A stretch of DNA of 64,000 nt from Methylobacillus sp. MM3 (GTDB lineage Bacteria > Pseudomonadota > Gammaproteobacteria > Burkholderiales > Methylophilaceae): assembly GCF_001645185.1 (NCBI RefSeq), contig NZ_LXTQ01000001.1, forward strand, positions 372,001 to 436,000, given 5' to 3'. The position numbers were made by a program, and so were the translations under genes. The notes under the pieces were generated by a model. It saw only the letters and a program-made list of their open reading frames with translations. It was not told the origin of the DNA and made no database searches. Shown one piece after another: positions 55,902 through 64,000 of the stretch; within the stretch, counting starts at the first letter, position 1, and every line of letters begins with the position of its first letter.

Positions 55902-58312
55902 TTCTTTTTAGTGCCTTTCCTGCTACGGGTGGATTTTGACTTGCTTTTGCCGCGCGTGCTGCTGGGCTCGCTGGATTTGCGTTTGGACGAATCAGACAGA
56001 GCAATCCTGGGACGCGCTCCGCCGGCAGCCTTGCCTGCCGGTTTGGCGGTCGATTTTGCTGCGGGCTTCACAGCCCTTTTCGCCACTGGATTCGTGGCCG
56101 GCATTTTGGCCGGTTTCTCGCCCGGCGTCGACACCGCCGTTGCCGGCAATGCATCCAGCACGAAATCGATTTTGCTGGTTTCCATGTCGACGCGCGCCAC
56201 TTTCACGCGCAGCCGGTCGCCCAGGCGGTAACGCACGCCGGTACGTTCGCCCGCCATTTCATGCCGCATCGCATCGAAATTGAAATAGTCGTTGCCAAGC
56301 TCGGTGACGTGCAGCAGGCCCTCGACATAGACTTCGTCCAGCGCCACGAACAGGCCGAAGCTGGTGACGCCGGCCACGGTACCGTTGAATGTTTCGCCGA
56401 CCTTGTCCTGCATGTAGAAACACTTGAGCCAGGTTTCCACGTCGCGCGTCGCATCGTCGGCGCGGCGTTCGGTCATGGAGCAATGCATGCCCAGCGCATG
56501 CCAGTCGCCGGCCTTGTATTTCTTGCTTTCCAGCACTGCATTGATCGAACGGTGGATCAGCAGGTCGGGATAGCGGCGGATAGGCGAGGTGAAATGGGTG
56601 TAATGCTCGTATGCCAGGCCGAAGTGTCCGACATTGTCCGGACTGTACACCGCCTGCTGCATCGAGCGTAGCAGCACGGTCTGCAACAGCTGTTCGTCCG
56701 GACGCCCCTTGATGTGCTCGAGCAGCTTGCCGTAATCCTTGGCATGGGGCGTATCGCCGCCGCCCAGCGCGAAGCCGAACTCCGCCATGAAACCGCGCAC
56801 CTTCTCCAGTTTTTCCGGCGTCGGGCCTTCGTGGATGCGGTACAGGGCCGGGTGATCATGCTCTTTGAGAAAATCCGAAGCGCAGACGTTGGCCGCCAGC
56901 ATGCACTCTTCGATCAACCGGTGCGCGTCATTCCGCACCACCGGCACGATACGGTCGATCTTGCCCTGGTCGTTGAACATCATCAGCGTTTCGGTGGTTT
57001 CGAACTCGATGGCGCCGCGCACGGCACGCGCCACAGCCAATGTCTTGTAGAGCGTGTACAGGTGCTGAACATGCGGCATCAGCCACGCGTATTCCCTGGC
57101 CGTTTCGCCTTCCGGATTGACGATCATGTCGTACACCTTGGTATACGTCATGCGCGCCTTGGACAGCATTACCGACGGGTAGAACTTGTAGCGCTTGATC
57201 TTGCCCTTGGCATCGATCTGCATGTCGCACACCATGCACAGCCGCTCGACATCGGGATTGAGCGAGCAAAGACCGTTGGACAACGCTTCCGGCAGCATCG
57301 GGATGACGCGACGCGGGAAATACACCGAGTTGCCGCGGTCGTAGGCGTCCTTATCCAGCGCTTCGCCCGGCCGCACATAGAAGCTCACATCGGCAATCGC
57401 CACCACCAGCCTCCAGCCCTTGCCCTTGCCCTGCGGCTCGCAAAAAACGGCGTCGTCGAAATCGCGCGCGGTTTCGCCGTCGATGGTCACGAGCGGCAAC
57501 TCGCGCAAGTCGACACGGCCCGCCCAGTCGGATTTGCGGACCTTCTTGGGATAGGCCTCGGCCTGTTTCACGGCCTCAGGGTTGAACAGATAAGGCAATT
57601 GATGCTTGCGCAACGCAATTTCGATTTCCATGCCGGGATCGGCATAGTTGCCGAGGATTTCGACGACCTTGCCGATAGGTTTGGCATAGGCGGAAGGTTG
57701 CTCAATCAGTTCCACCATCACCACCTGCCCGGCTTTGGCCTTCATCTCCTGGCCTGGGGGAATCAGAATATCCTGCGGGATGCGCCTGTCTTCCGGGGCA
57801 ACCAGCACAACGCCGCTTTCCACCAGCAAGCGTCCTACCAGGCGCTTGGTCACGCGCTCCAGCACTTCGACGATCTTGCCCTCCGGGCGTCCGCGCCGGT
57901 CCAGGCCGGACTGGCGCACCAGCACGCGGTCGCCATGCATCACCTGCGCCATCTCTTTGGGCGAGAGGAAGAGATCGTCACCGCCGGCATCCGGGATCAG
58001 AAAACCGAAACCATCCTGGTGGCCGTGCACCTTGCCCGGAATGAGATTAACTTTCTCGGCGATGCATAATGCATCCTTGCGGTTGCGAAAAATCTGGCCG
58101 TCGCGCTCCATCGCGCCGAGACGGCGATTGAAAATGTCATGCTCGGCCTTGCGGATGCCCAGCAGCTTGTAAAGACGCTCGATGCTGAGCGGCGCCCCCT
58201 CTTCCTCCATGATTTGCAAGATGAATTCCCTGCTGGGGAGCGGGTTCTCATAATTGGCGGCCTCACGGCCGGCATGCGGATCTTTTGCTCTTTGTTTTTT
58301 GATCGTTGACAA
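55898..58312 (-). CDS. rnr: Ribonuclease R
   Basis: An 804-residue 3'-5' exoribonuclease. An N-terminal helix-turn-helix and cold-shock domains precede the RNB catalytic domain ([20 protein letters not shown]) and an S1 domain ([28 protein letters not shown]). The last 90 residues are rich in Ala, Lys and Ser and are probably disordered and RNA-binding. It starts at 58312, back to back with the tRNA-Leu promoter. Confidence 0.96.
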   Translation of the reverse strand: MSTIKKQRAKDPHAGREAANYENPLPSREFILQIMEEEGAPLSIERLYKLLGIRKAEHDIFNRRLGAMERDGQIFRNRKDALCIAEKVNLIPGKVHGHQDGFGFLIPDAGGDDLFLSPKEMAQVMHGDRVLVRQSGLDRRGRPEGKIVEVLERVTKRLVGRLLVESGVVLVAPEDRRIPQDILIPPGQEMKAKAGQVVMVELIEQPSAYAKPIGKVVEILGNYADPGMEIEIALRKHQLPYLFNPEAVKQAEAYPKKVRKSDWAGRVDLRELPLVTIDGETARDFDDAVFCEPQGKGKGWRLVVAIADVSFYVRPGEALDKDAYDRGNSVYFPRRVIPMLPEALSNGLCSLNPDVERLCMVCDMQIDAKGKIKRYKFYPSVMLSKARMTYTKVYDMIVNPEGETAREYAWLMPHVQHLYTLYKTLAVARAVRGAIEFETTETLMMFNDQGKIDRIVPVVRNDAHRLIEECMLAANVCASDFLKEHDHPALYRIHEGPTPEKLEKVRGFMAEFGFALGGGDTPHAKDYGKLLEHIKGRPDEQLLQTVLLRSMQQAVYSPDNVGHFGLAYEHYTHFTSPIRRYPDLLIHRSINAVLESKKYKAGDWHALGMHCSMTERRADDATRDVETWLKCFYMQDKVGETFNGTVAGVTSFGLFVALDEVYVEGLLHVTELGNDYFNFDAMRHEMAGERTGVRYRLGDRLRVKVARVDMETSKIDFVLDALPATAVSTPGEKPAKMPATNPVAKRAVKPAAKSTAKPAGKAAGGARPRIALSDSSKRKSSEPSSTRGKSKSKSTRSRKGTKKK

Positions 58313-58333
58313 GTTCGAATTTTCCTCTAAAAT
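58306..58333 (+). promoter_or_regulatory. Sigma-70 promoter of tRNA-Leu
   Basis: A consensus -35 TTGACA (58306-58311) and TAAAAT (58328-58333) have a 16-base spacer. The tRNA begins at 58349, a usual distance. The -35 overlaps the rnr start codon on the other strand. Confidence 0.8.
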
Positions 58334-58348
58334 GGCGCTCTTTTCGTT

Positions 58349-58435
58349 GCCCAGATGGCGAAATTGGTAGACGCGCTAGGTTCAGGTCCTAGTGGTGGAA
58401 ACACTGTGGAGGTTCGAGTCCTCTTCTGGGCACCA
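58349..58435 (+). tRNA. tRNA-Leu (anticodon CAG)
   Basis: An 87-base tRNA with a 7-bp acceptor stem (GCCCAGA/TCTGGGC), discriminator A and encoded CCA. The anticodon stem CTAGG/CCTAG encloses TTCAGGT, giving CAG. A long variable arm (GTGGTGGAAACACT) and GGTTCGAGTC confirm a class II leucine tRNA. Confidence 0.97.
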
Positions 58436-58449
58436 GACGAATCTCCGGA

Positions 58450-58487
58450 AACCGCATCATGCTCAAGCAGATGCGGTTTTTTTGTTT
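58450..58487 (+). terminator. Terminator of the tRNA-Leu gene
   Basis: A 9-bp stem (58450-58458 with 58470-58478) with an 11-base loop is followed by a T-run interrupted by one G. Confidence 0.85.
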
Positions 58488-58747
58488 TGTGCGCTCGCTT
58501 GCAGTTGAAAGGCATGTGAGGCATTTTACCCTACTCACTCGCGCGTTCATTGCTATTTGCGATGAGAGTTGAGACAACCGTATAAACAAATACGTTTAAT
58601 CGGGCCGATAAAAACGCCATTGCTCGGCGTCAGTATTTTCCTACATCGCCCCACTGCATATCCTATAGATAAATTTGCAGCGCGTCCGATACCCATCATC
58701 CGCCAGGCGCACGACAATGTCAGAGTCCTGATTTACGGGAGAGCGCG

Positions 58748-59224
58748 ATGTTGCAGGAACTGGTGGCATTCAGCGTCAGTCCATGGGAAATCGTGCTGCG
58801 CGGTACGCTGATGTACTGGTTTTTGTTCGCTGTGTTCCGGTTTTTGTTGCGACGCGATATCGGTAACGTCGGCATAAGCGATTTTCTTTTCGTCGTTATC
58901 GTGGCGGACGCCTCGCAAAGTGCGATGAGCGGCGATTCGAAAACGGTTGCCGACGGCATTCTGCTCGTGAGTACGCTGATTTTCTGGAATTACCTGTTCG
59001 ATTATGTCAGTTACAAATCCTCATTCATTCGTCGCTTTACCGAACCTTCTTCGATCATGCTGGTAAAAAACGGCAAACTCATACTCCGCAACATGCAACG
59101 CGAATACATCACAAGAAGCGAGGTGCAGGCCAAAATGCGCGAAGAAGGAATCGAGGATATCAATAAAATCAAGGAAATGCGTCTTGAATCGGACGGCTCG
59201 ATCAGCGTCATCCAGCAAGACTAG
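58748..59224 (+). CDS. DUF421 membrane protein
   Basis: A 158-residue protein with about three predicted membrane helices (roughly residues 10-35, 42-60, 70-92) and a small C-terminal soluble domain from FTEPSSIMLVKNGKLI to the end. That domain resembles the YetF/DUF421 fold, including MQREYITRSEVQAKMREEGI. Function is unknown; YetF proteins are linked to spore or envelope properties elsewhere. GGGAGAG precedes the ATG. It leads into the antiporter gene 11 bases later. Confidence 0.78.
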   Translation: MLQELVAFSVSPWEIVLRGTLMYWFLFAVFRFLLRRDIGNVGISDFLFVVIVADASQSAMSGDSKTVADGILLVSTLIFWNYLFDYVSYKSSFIRRFTEPSSIMLVKNGKLILRNMQREYITRSEVQAKMREEGIEDINKIKEMRLESDGSISVIQQD

Positions 59225-59235
59225 CGCCCTTCGCC

Positions 59236-60543
59236 ATGGCTGCCCAACACGAGAATTATGCGGCACAGGAGCTTCTGCGCAGCACGGATCTCGGCTTCTT
59301 CAACATCGAGCTTTATGACGTTCAACTTTTGCTGGTGGCGACCGTCATTCTCGCGGCCGCAATCGCTCCGCGCTTGACGGTCAATCGGTTTCTGAGCGCG
59401 CCCATGGTATTCATGCTGATCGGCATGACGCTCTTTGCTCTGCCGGTGGACATCCATCTGCCCAACCTGGTTGACGCGCGCTGGCCGGAACGCCTGACCG
59501 AAATTGGCTTGCTGATCGCTCTCACGGCCGCGGGACTCAAGATCAATCACCCTTTTGCATGGACATCCTGGGAGCTTAGCTGGCGGCTGCTGGCTTATAC
59601 CATGCCGCTGACCATTGCCGCCACGGCACTGCTCGGCTGGTGGGCTCTGGGCATGGTGCCGGCCACAGCGCTGCTTCTCGGTGCCGTAATCGCGCCTACC
59701 GACCCGGTGCTGGCTTCCGAAGTCCAGACGACCGCGCCCGATTCGCCGGATTATTCCCGCACCCGCGTCGCACTGACAACCGAAGCGGGATTGAACGATG
59801 GCCTGGCTTTCCCTTTTACCCATCTCGCCATCGCCGTTGCTGTTGTCGGCCTGAATCCTGCAGACTGGTTTGCAGGCTGGCTGGTGATGGACGTTTTCTA
59901 TCGCATCGCGGCCGGTGCCTTGATCGGGGCGGCATCCGGCTGGCTGCTGGCAAAAATCCTGTTCGGATTCAAATCGGCTGACTTCTTCACAACCGGCAGC
60001 ATTGCCCTCAGCCTGACGCTCATCCCTTATGCACTGGCGGAATTGGCATCCAGTTATGGCTTCATTAGCGTATTTGTTGCCGCCTGCACGTTCCGGCAGC
60101 AGGAATCACGCCATCGCTACCAACAGATCCTGCACGATTTTTCGGAAGAAATGGAACGTATCCTCATCGCTTTGCTGATGTTTCTGATCGGTGCATACAT
60201 CGCAAGCGGAGCGTTGGCGCCGTTGACATGGGCAGGCATGACGGTCGCTCTGGCAGTGATTTTCGTGGTGCGTCCGCTGGCCGGCATGATTTCATTTATC
60301 GACCATCCGTTGCCGCCCTGGGACAAATGGGTGTTGTCCTTTTACGGCATCCGCGGCATCGGTTCGCTTTATTACCTCGGGTATGCGCTGCACCGCACCG
60401 AATTCCCGCAGGCGAAGGAATTATGGGCGGTGGTTCTGCTCGTCATCGTGATTTCCGTTATTGCCCATGGCTTGTCCGCCAAGCCCGTCATGGCGGCACT
60501 GGATCGGCATACGCAACGCAGGAATGCAACCAAACGCGCATAA
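59236..60543 (+). CDS. Cation/proton antiporter (CPA1 type)
   Basis: A 435-residue membrane protein with about 12 predicted helices. The core APTDPVLASEVQ near residue 155 and a later TTEAGLNDGLAFPF are the paired motifs of Na+(K+)/H+ antiporters. It should exchange cations for protons and adjust pH. It is 11 bases after the DUF421 gene. Confidence 0.88.
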   Translation: MAAQHENYAAQELLRSTDLGFFNIELYDVQLLLVATVILAAAIAPRLTVNRFLSAPMVFMLIGMTLFALPVDIHLPNLVDARWPERLTEIGLLIALTAAGLKINHPFAWTSWELSWRLLAYTMPLTIAATALLGWWALGMVPATALLLGAVIAPTDPVLASEVQTTAPDSPDYSRTRVALTTEAGLNDGLAFPFTHLAIAVAVVGLNPADWFAGWLVMDVFYRIAAGALIGAASGWLLAKILFGFKSADFFTTGSIALSLTLIPYALAELASSYGFISVFVAACTFRQQESRHRYQQILHDFSEEMERILIALLMFLIGAYIASGALAPLTWAGMTVALAVIFVVRPLAGMISFIDHPLPPWDKWVLSFYGIRGIGSLYYLGYALHRTEFPQAKELWAVVLLVIVISVIAHGLSAKPVMAALDRHTQRRNATKRA

Positions 60544-60673
60544 CTGCATCCAAACATTGTGGATAACACTTCATGAATTCCTACAGCCAAATCAGCATTT
60601 GCGTGATTAACCCGAGATGACAATATGAAGATGCTTTGGTTAATTGGTCATTCACACTAACGAGAATAATCTC

Positions 60674-62401
60674 ATGAGCGCTTCCACTCCTCCCAGCCGG
60701 CCCGATCGCGTACTGGTTTTTGCCGTTCATCCCGATGACGAGACGCTGGGCGCCGGCGGTCTGATACAGAAGGCCCTCAAGTCCGGTTCGGAAGTTCGCG
60801 TCATCCTGGTCACCAACGGCGACAACAATCCCTGGCCCCAACGCTTCGTTGAACGTCACTGGAAAATCACGGCGGAAGATAAGCAACGTTGGGGAAAACG
60901 CAGGCGGGAAGAGGCGCTGGCCGCGCTCGCCTTGCTTGGGGTACAGGCCGATCAGGTGTTTTTTCTGGGGCTGCCCGACCAAGGCCTGACCAGCCTTCTC
61001 AATCTCGGCAGCGACAGCATCGAAGAGCGCATCGTCGCGGAAATCGCCGAGTGGCAGCCTAGCTGCATCGTCGTCCCGGCACTACAGGACAAACATCCCG
61101 ATCACAATGCATTCGGATTGATGGTGGAACTGGCCTTGGATCGGCTAAGTCCCGAGCAGACTCGTCCGCAAATACTGTATTACCTGATACACGGAAAGCC
61201 CTTGTATGCCCCCGCTTGCAGCATCGAGCTGAGCGACGACGAATTGGAGCGCAAGCGGGAAGCGACCGTGTGCCACGCAACCCAGATGGCCTTATGCCGC
61301 AGCCGCTTCATGCGTTATGCGGTGCGGCGTGAAAACTATCTGGGCGCGCCCATGCTCGATTCCTACCAGTTGCAGCATCCTGTCAGACTCGTATCCGCGA
61401 TGCCGCCGCTATTGACACTGCATGTGCACCTCTCCGCCTGGGTTCGCCGTATGGGCAAACCGACGTTAACCATCATGACGGGGCCTGCCGCCTACCGGAT
61501 CGATCTCGGTTCCCGCGGTACCGCCGAAATCCATGACAGCACCACCAATGCCGTCATCGGGCAGGCCTATATCGTCGACATCGATGAAACGCTCGAGCTT
61601 TCGATGCCAATCTCCCTGTTCGAGGAAGTCGAGCGGTTTTACTTCAAGGTGGAACGTCGCTGGGCATTTTTTGACCCTGCCGGCTGGCGCGGCGCGAACC
61701 TTGTCAACCCAAAGGTGCAAGCTGGCGTGATCGGCCTCATGCCGTGCTACGACGTCGAGGACTTTTGCGAGCAAGTCATGCTGGGCACCTTGAAACATGT
61801 CGATCACCTGATCGTCATCGACGACGGCTCCACCGATAATACTGCGCAGATCGTGCGCCGCATGGCCGTGCAACTGCCCGGAAACATCAGCCTGATCCGC
61901 TTCGACAAAAACCAGGGCAAGGGTGTGGGGCTGATGGCCGGTTTCATTCATGCGCTCAACCATTTCGATTTCGAGACGATGGTCACGCTGGATGCGGATG
62001 GCCAGCACCCGCCGGCACGGATTCCGGAACTGGTCGAGAGTATCCACCAAGGCGCGGAAATGGTCATAGGCGAGCGCCTTCTCGCCGAAATGCCGGGACG
62101 CAGCCGCGTGGGCAACACGCTGGCAACGCACGCGATCCGCTGGCTGTACCCGCATGCGCCGTCCGACACGCAATCCGGCATGCGTGCTTTCAGCCGTGAA
62201 CTGGTCGAAGAGATCGCGCGCCGGATTTCCGGCAGCCGCTACGAAACGGAATTCCAGATTCTGTTGCTCGCGCTTTCCAAGGGTAAACGCATCGCCACGG
62301 TGTCTATCCCGACGATATATATCGATAACAACCGCTCTTCCAAGTTCCGGCCGGTGATCGACACCTTGCGCATTGCGCGGGCGATGATCCACTGGCATTA
62401 G
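60674..62401 (+). CDS. PIG-L deacetylase fused to a GT2 glycosyltransferase
   Basis: A 575-residue, probably two-enzyme protein. Residues 10-240 form a PIG-L/LmbE-type deacetylase with the metal motifs HPDDE (19-23) and HPDH (141-144). Residues from about 350 form a family-2 glycosyltransferase like DPM1/ArnC, with VIDDGSTDNT near 383, LDADGQHPPARI near 439 and a C-terminal TQSGMRAFS...RYETEFQ segment. A link of about 100 residues of uncertain fold (RLVSAMPPLLTLHVHLSAW onwards) joins them. Such a protein could deacetylate a GlcNAc-lipid and add a sugar, or act on a sugar of its own making. Neither substrate is known. The ATG at 60674 was chosen over one further upstream. Confidence 0.85.
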   Translation: MSASTPPSRPDRVLVFAVHPDDETLGAGGLIQKALKSGSEVRVILVTNGDNNPWPQRFVERHWKITAEDKQRWGKRRREEALAALALLGVQADQVFFLGLPDQGLTSLLNLGSDSIEERIVAEIAEWQPSCIVVPALQDKHPDHNAFGLMVELALDRLSPEQTRPQILYYLIHGKPLYAPACSIELSDDELERKREATVCHATQMALCRSRFMRYAVRRENYLGAPMLDSYQLQHPVRLVSAMPPLLTLHVHLSAWVRRMGKPTLTIMTGPAAYRIDLGSRGTAEIHDSTTNAVIGQAYIVDIDETLELSMPISLFEEVERFYFKVERRWAFFDPAGWRGANLVNPKVQAGVIGLMPCYDVEDFCEQVMLGTLKHVDHLIVIDDGSTDNTAQIVRRMAVQLPGNISLIRFDKNQGKGVGLMAGFIHALNHFDFETMVTLDADGQHPPARIPELVESIHQGAEMVIGERLLAEMPGRSRVGNTLATHAIRWLYPHAPSDTQSGMRAFSRELVEEIARRISGSRYETEFQILLLALSKGKRIATVSIPTIYIDNNRSSKFRPVIDTLRIARAMIHWH

Positions 62402-62421
62402 CGCCAGACCGGAGAATGCCG

Positions 62422-63852
62422 ATGTTCGATCTCAGCGCACTGGAACTTGCCCGCATACAATTCGGTTTCACCATCTCGTTCCACATCATTTTTCCGGCGA
62501 TCACGATCGGGCTTGCCAGTTACCTGGTCGTGCTCGAAGCCTCCTGGCTTCGCAGCGGACGCCAGCTCTATCTCGATCTCTACCACTACTGGCTCAAGAT
62601 CTTTGCCGTCAACTTCGGCATGGGCGTGGTGTCGGGCATCGTGATGTCCTATCAGTTCGGCACCAACTGGAGCCGGCTTTCCGACTATGCCGGCAGCATC
62701 CTCGGGCCACTGCTCACCTATGAAGTGCTGACTGCATTCTTTCTCGAGGCAGGCTTCCTCGGCGTGATGCTGTTCGGCCGCAACAAGGTCGGGCCTGGAC
62801 TGCATTTTTTCTCGACCCTGATGGTCGCGCTCGGCACGCTGATTTCCGCGACCTGGATACTGTCTGCCAACAGCTGGATGCAGACGCCCACCGGCTATCT
62901 GGTTGCCGATGGCCGCCTGATTCCTAACGACTGGTGGCTAATAATCTTCAACCCGTCTTTCCCCTATCGCCTGGCTCATATGGTCGCGGCGGCTTTCCTC
63001 GCGACAGCGCTGTTCGTGGTGGCATCCGCCGCATGGCACCTGCTGCGGAAAAATGACAACGCCATGGTGCGCCGCATGTTTTCGATGGGCTTGTGGATGA
63101 TCCTGCTGGTAGCGCCCATTCAGGCAGTGATCGGCGATTACCACGGGCTGAACACGCTGGAACACCAACCTGCAAAAATCGCCGCGATCGAAGGCCATTG
63201 GGAAAACAAGGGTGACGAAGCCGTGCCCTTGATACTGTTCGGGCTGCCCGACATGCAGCGCGAGGAAACGCGCTTTGCCCTTGAAGTGCCTCATCTCGGC
63301 AGCCTGATCCTGACCCATAGCTGGAACGACCAGTTTCCGGGGCTGAAGGAGTTTCCGCCCGAGTACAGGCCTAACTCGGCGATCGTTTTCTGGAGTTTCC
63401 GCATCATGGTCGGCCTTGGGGTGTTAATGATTTCACTCGGCCTGTGGAGCGCATGGCTGCGCTGGCGCAGGAATCTCTTCCATTACCGGCCTTTTCTGCA
63501 TTTTGCCTTGTGGATGGGGCCGTCCGGCCTTGTTGCGATACTCGCCGGATGGTTCACGACCGAAATCGGCCGCCAGCCATGGACGGTTTACGGCTTGATG
63601 CGCACGGCGGATTCTGTCTCAGCCCACGGCGCAACGGAAGTTGGCGTGACCTTGCTGTTATTCATTCTGATCTACACGGCTGTATTCGGCACCGGCATCG
63701 GCTATCTGCTGCGGCTGGTGCGTATCGGGCCGCAAACCGGCGAAAGCCATGCTCCCGATACGGGCGGGCCGGGACAAGAGCGGCAGCCGATGCGGCCCTT
63801 GTCCGTGGTGACCGGTCCGGATGAAAACACCTCAACCCGGCTGGAGAATTGA
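62422..63852 (+). CDS. cydA: Cytochrome bd-type quinol oxidase subunit I
   Basis: A 476-residue membrane subunit with about nine helices. It has the N-terminal histidine ligand region FGFTISFHIIFPAI, the conserved TYEVLTAFFLEAGFLGVMLFG, and GWFTTEIGRQPWTVYGLMRTAD. The quinol loop is short, which points to the CioA-like, cyanide-insensitive group. GGAG before the ATG at 62422 sets the start. It oxidises quinol and reduces O2 with high affinity. cydB follows two bases later. Confidence 0.94.
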   Translation: MFDLSALELARIQFGFTISFHIIFPAITIGLASYLVVLEASWLRSGRQLYLDLYHYWLKIFAVNFGMGVVSGIVMSYQFGTNWSRLSDYAGSILGPLLTYEVLTAFFLEAGFLGVMLFGRNKVGPGLHFFSTLMVALGTLISATWILSANSWMQTPTGYLVADGRLIPNDWWLIIFNPSFPYRLAHMVAAAFLATALFVVASAAWHLLRKNDNAMVRRMFSMGLWMILLVAPIQAVIGDYHGLNTLEHQPAKIAAIEGHWENKGDEAVPLILFGLPDMQREETRFALEVPHLGSLILTHSWNDQFPGLKEFPPEYRPNSAIVFWSFRIMVGLGVLMISLGLWSAWLRWRRNLFHYRPFLHFALWMGPSGLVAILAGWFTTEIGRQPWTVYGLMRTADSVSAHGATEVGVTLLLFILIYTAVFGTGIGYLLRLVRIGPQTGESHAPDTGGPGQERQPMRPLSVVTGPDENTSTRLEN

Positions 63853-63854
63853 AC

Positions 63855-64000
63855 ATGGAAACCGCCCTCCCCTATATCTGGGCCATTGTCATTCTCTTCG
63901 CGATCATGATGTACGTGGTGATGGATGGGTTCGACCTGGGCATCGGCATCCTTTACCCTCTTTTCAAGGATAAGGAAGACCGCGATCTGATGATGAACAG
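63855..64000 (+). CDS. cydB: Cytochrome bd-type quinol oxidase subunit II, partial
   Basis: The first 48 residues of CydB are visible before the window ends. The start METALPYIWAIVILFAIMMY leads into VVMDGFDLGIGIL, a strongly conserved N-terminal motif of this subunit. The rest lies beyond the right edge. Confidence 0.93.
   Translation, partial: METALPYIWAIVILFAIMMYVVMDGFDLGIGILYPLFKDKEDRDLMMN

Overview
The window looks like a chromosomal segment of a methylotrophic and potentially autotrophic betaproteobacterium. The evidence is the gene order ndk-rlmN-pilW-rodZ-ispG-hisS-yfgM-bamB-der, the assimilatory set cysI-DUF934-cysH-cysD-cysN, and tRNA-Leu placed beside rnr and rlmB. No genus is claimed. 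Coding density is high. I saw no insertion sequence, integrase, phage gene or CRISPR array.

Region 1 (1-11.4 kb, minus strand) is a formaldehyde-handling island. Read in the direction of transcription it holds mptG (RFAP synthase), mtdB, an ATP-grasp gene without a normal start codon, mch, a RimK/MptN-type ATP-grasp ligase and a CitG-family gene. These are followed by transaldolase, two tandem hexulose-6-phosphate synthases, hexuloisomerase, a truncated haemoglobin with a three-repeat N-terminal extension, and two tandem formaldehyde-activating enzymes, the second with an extra N-terminal peptide.

Region 2 (11.5-26.2 kb, mostly plus strand) continues the route. fhcBADC turns formyl-H4MPT into formate, and a two-subunit NAD-dependent formate dehydrogenase turns formate into CO2. 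A bidirectional terminator and a divergent cbbR then lead into red-type RuBisCO (cbbL, cbbS) and its activase cbbX. Formaldehyde oxidation to CO2, CO2 fixation by the Calvin cycle and formaldehyde assimilation by the RuMP cycle are therefore encoded side by side. Two paralogous cytochromes of the cytochrome cL (MxaG/XoxG) type follow cbbX. A full pqqABCDE operon lies at 39-42.4 kb, so a PQQ-dependent methanol dehydrogenase probably exists outside the window.

Region 3 (26.2-38.7 kb) has a small set of envelope and other genes (SemiSWEET, MliC lipoprotein, HerA-like ATPase, DUF302), an FNT channel, then cysB and a TSUP exporter heading the sulfate assimilation operon. That operon has an APS-reductase-type CysH, no CysC and no CysJ. 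A 7Fe ferredoxin and a Bcr/CflA efflux pump follow.

Region 4 (39-58.4 kb) holds pqq, an acyl-CoA synthetase, and the conserved der-to-rnr housekeeping block. That block is interrupted by two peptide-type ABC ATPases that have no permeases nearby. Region 5 (58.3-64 kb) has tRNA-Leu(CAG) with a clear promoter and terminator, a DUF421 membrane protein, a cation/proton antiporter, a PIG-L deacetylase fused to a family-2 glycosyltransferase, and cydA plus the start of cydB.
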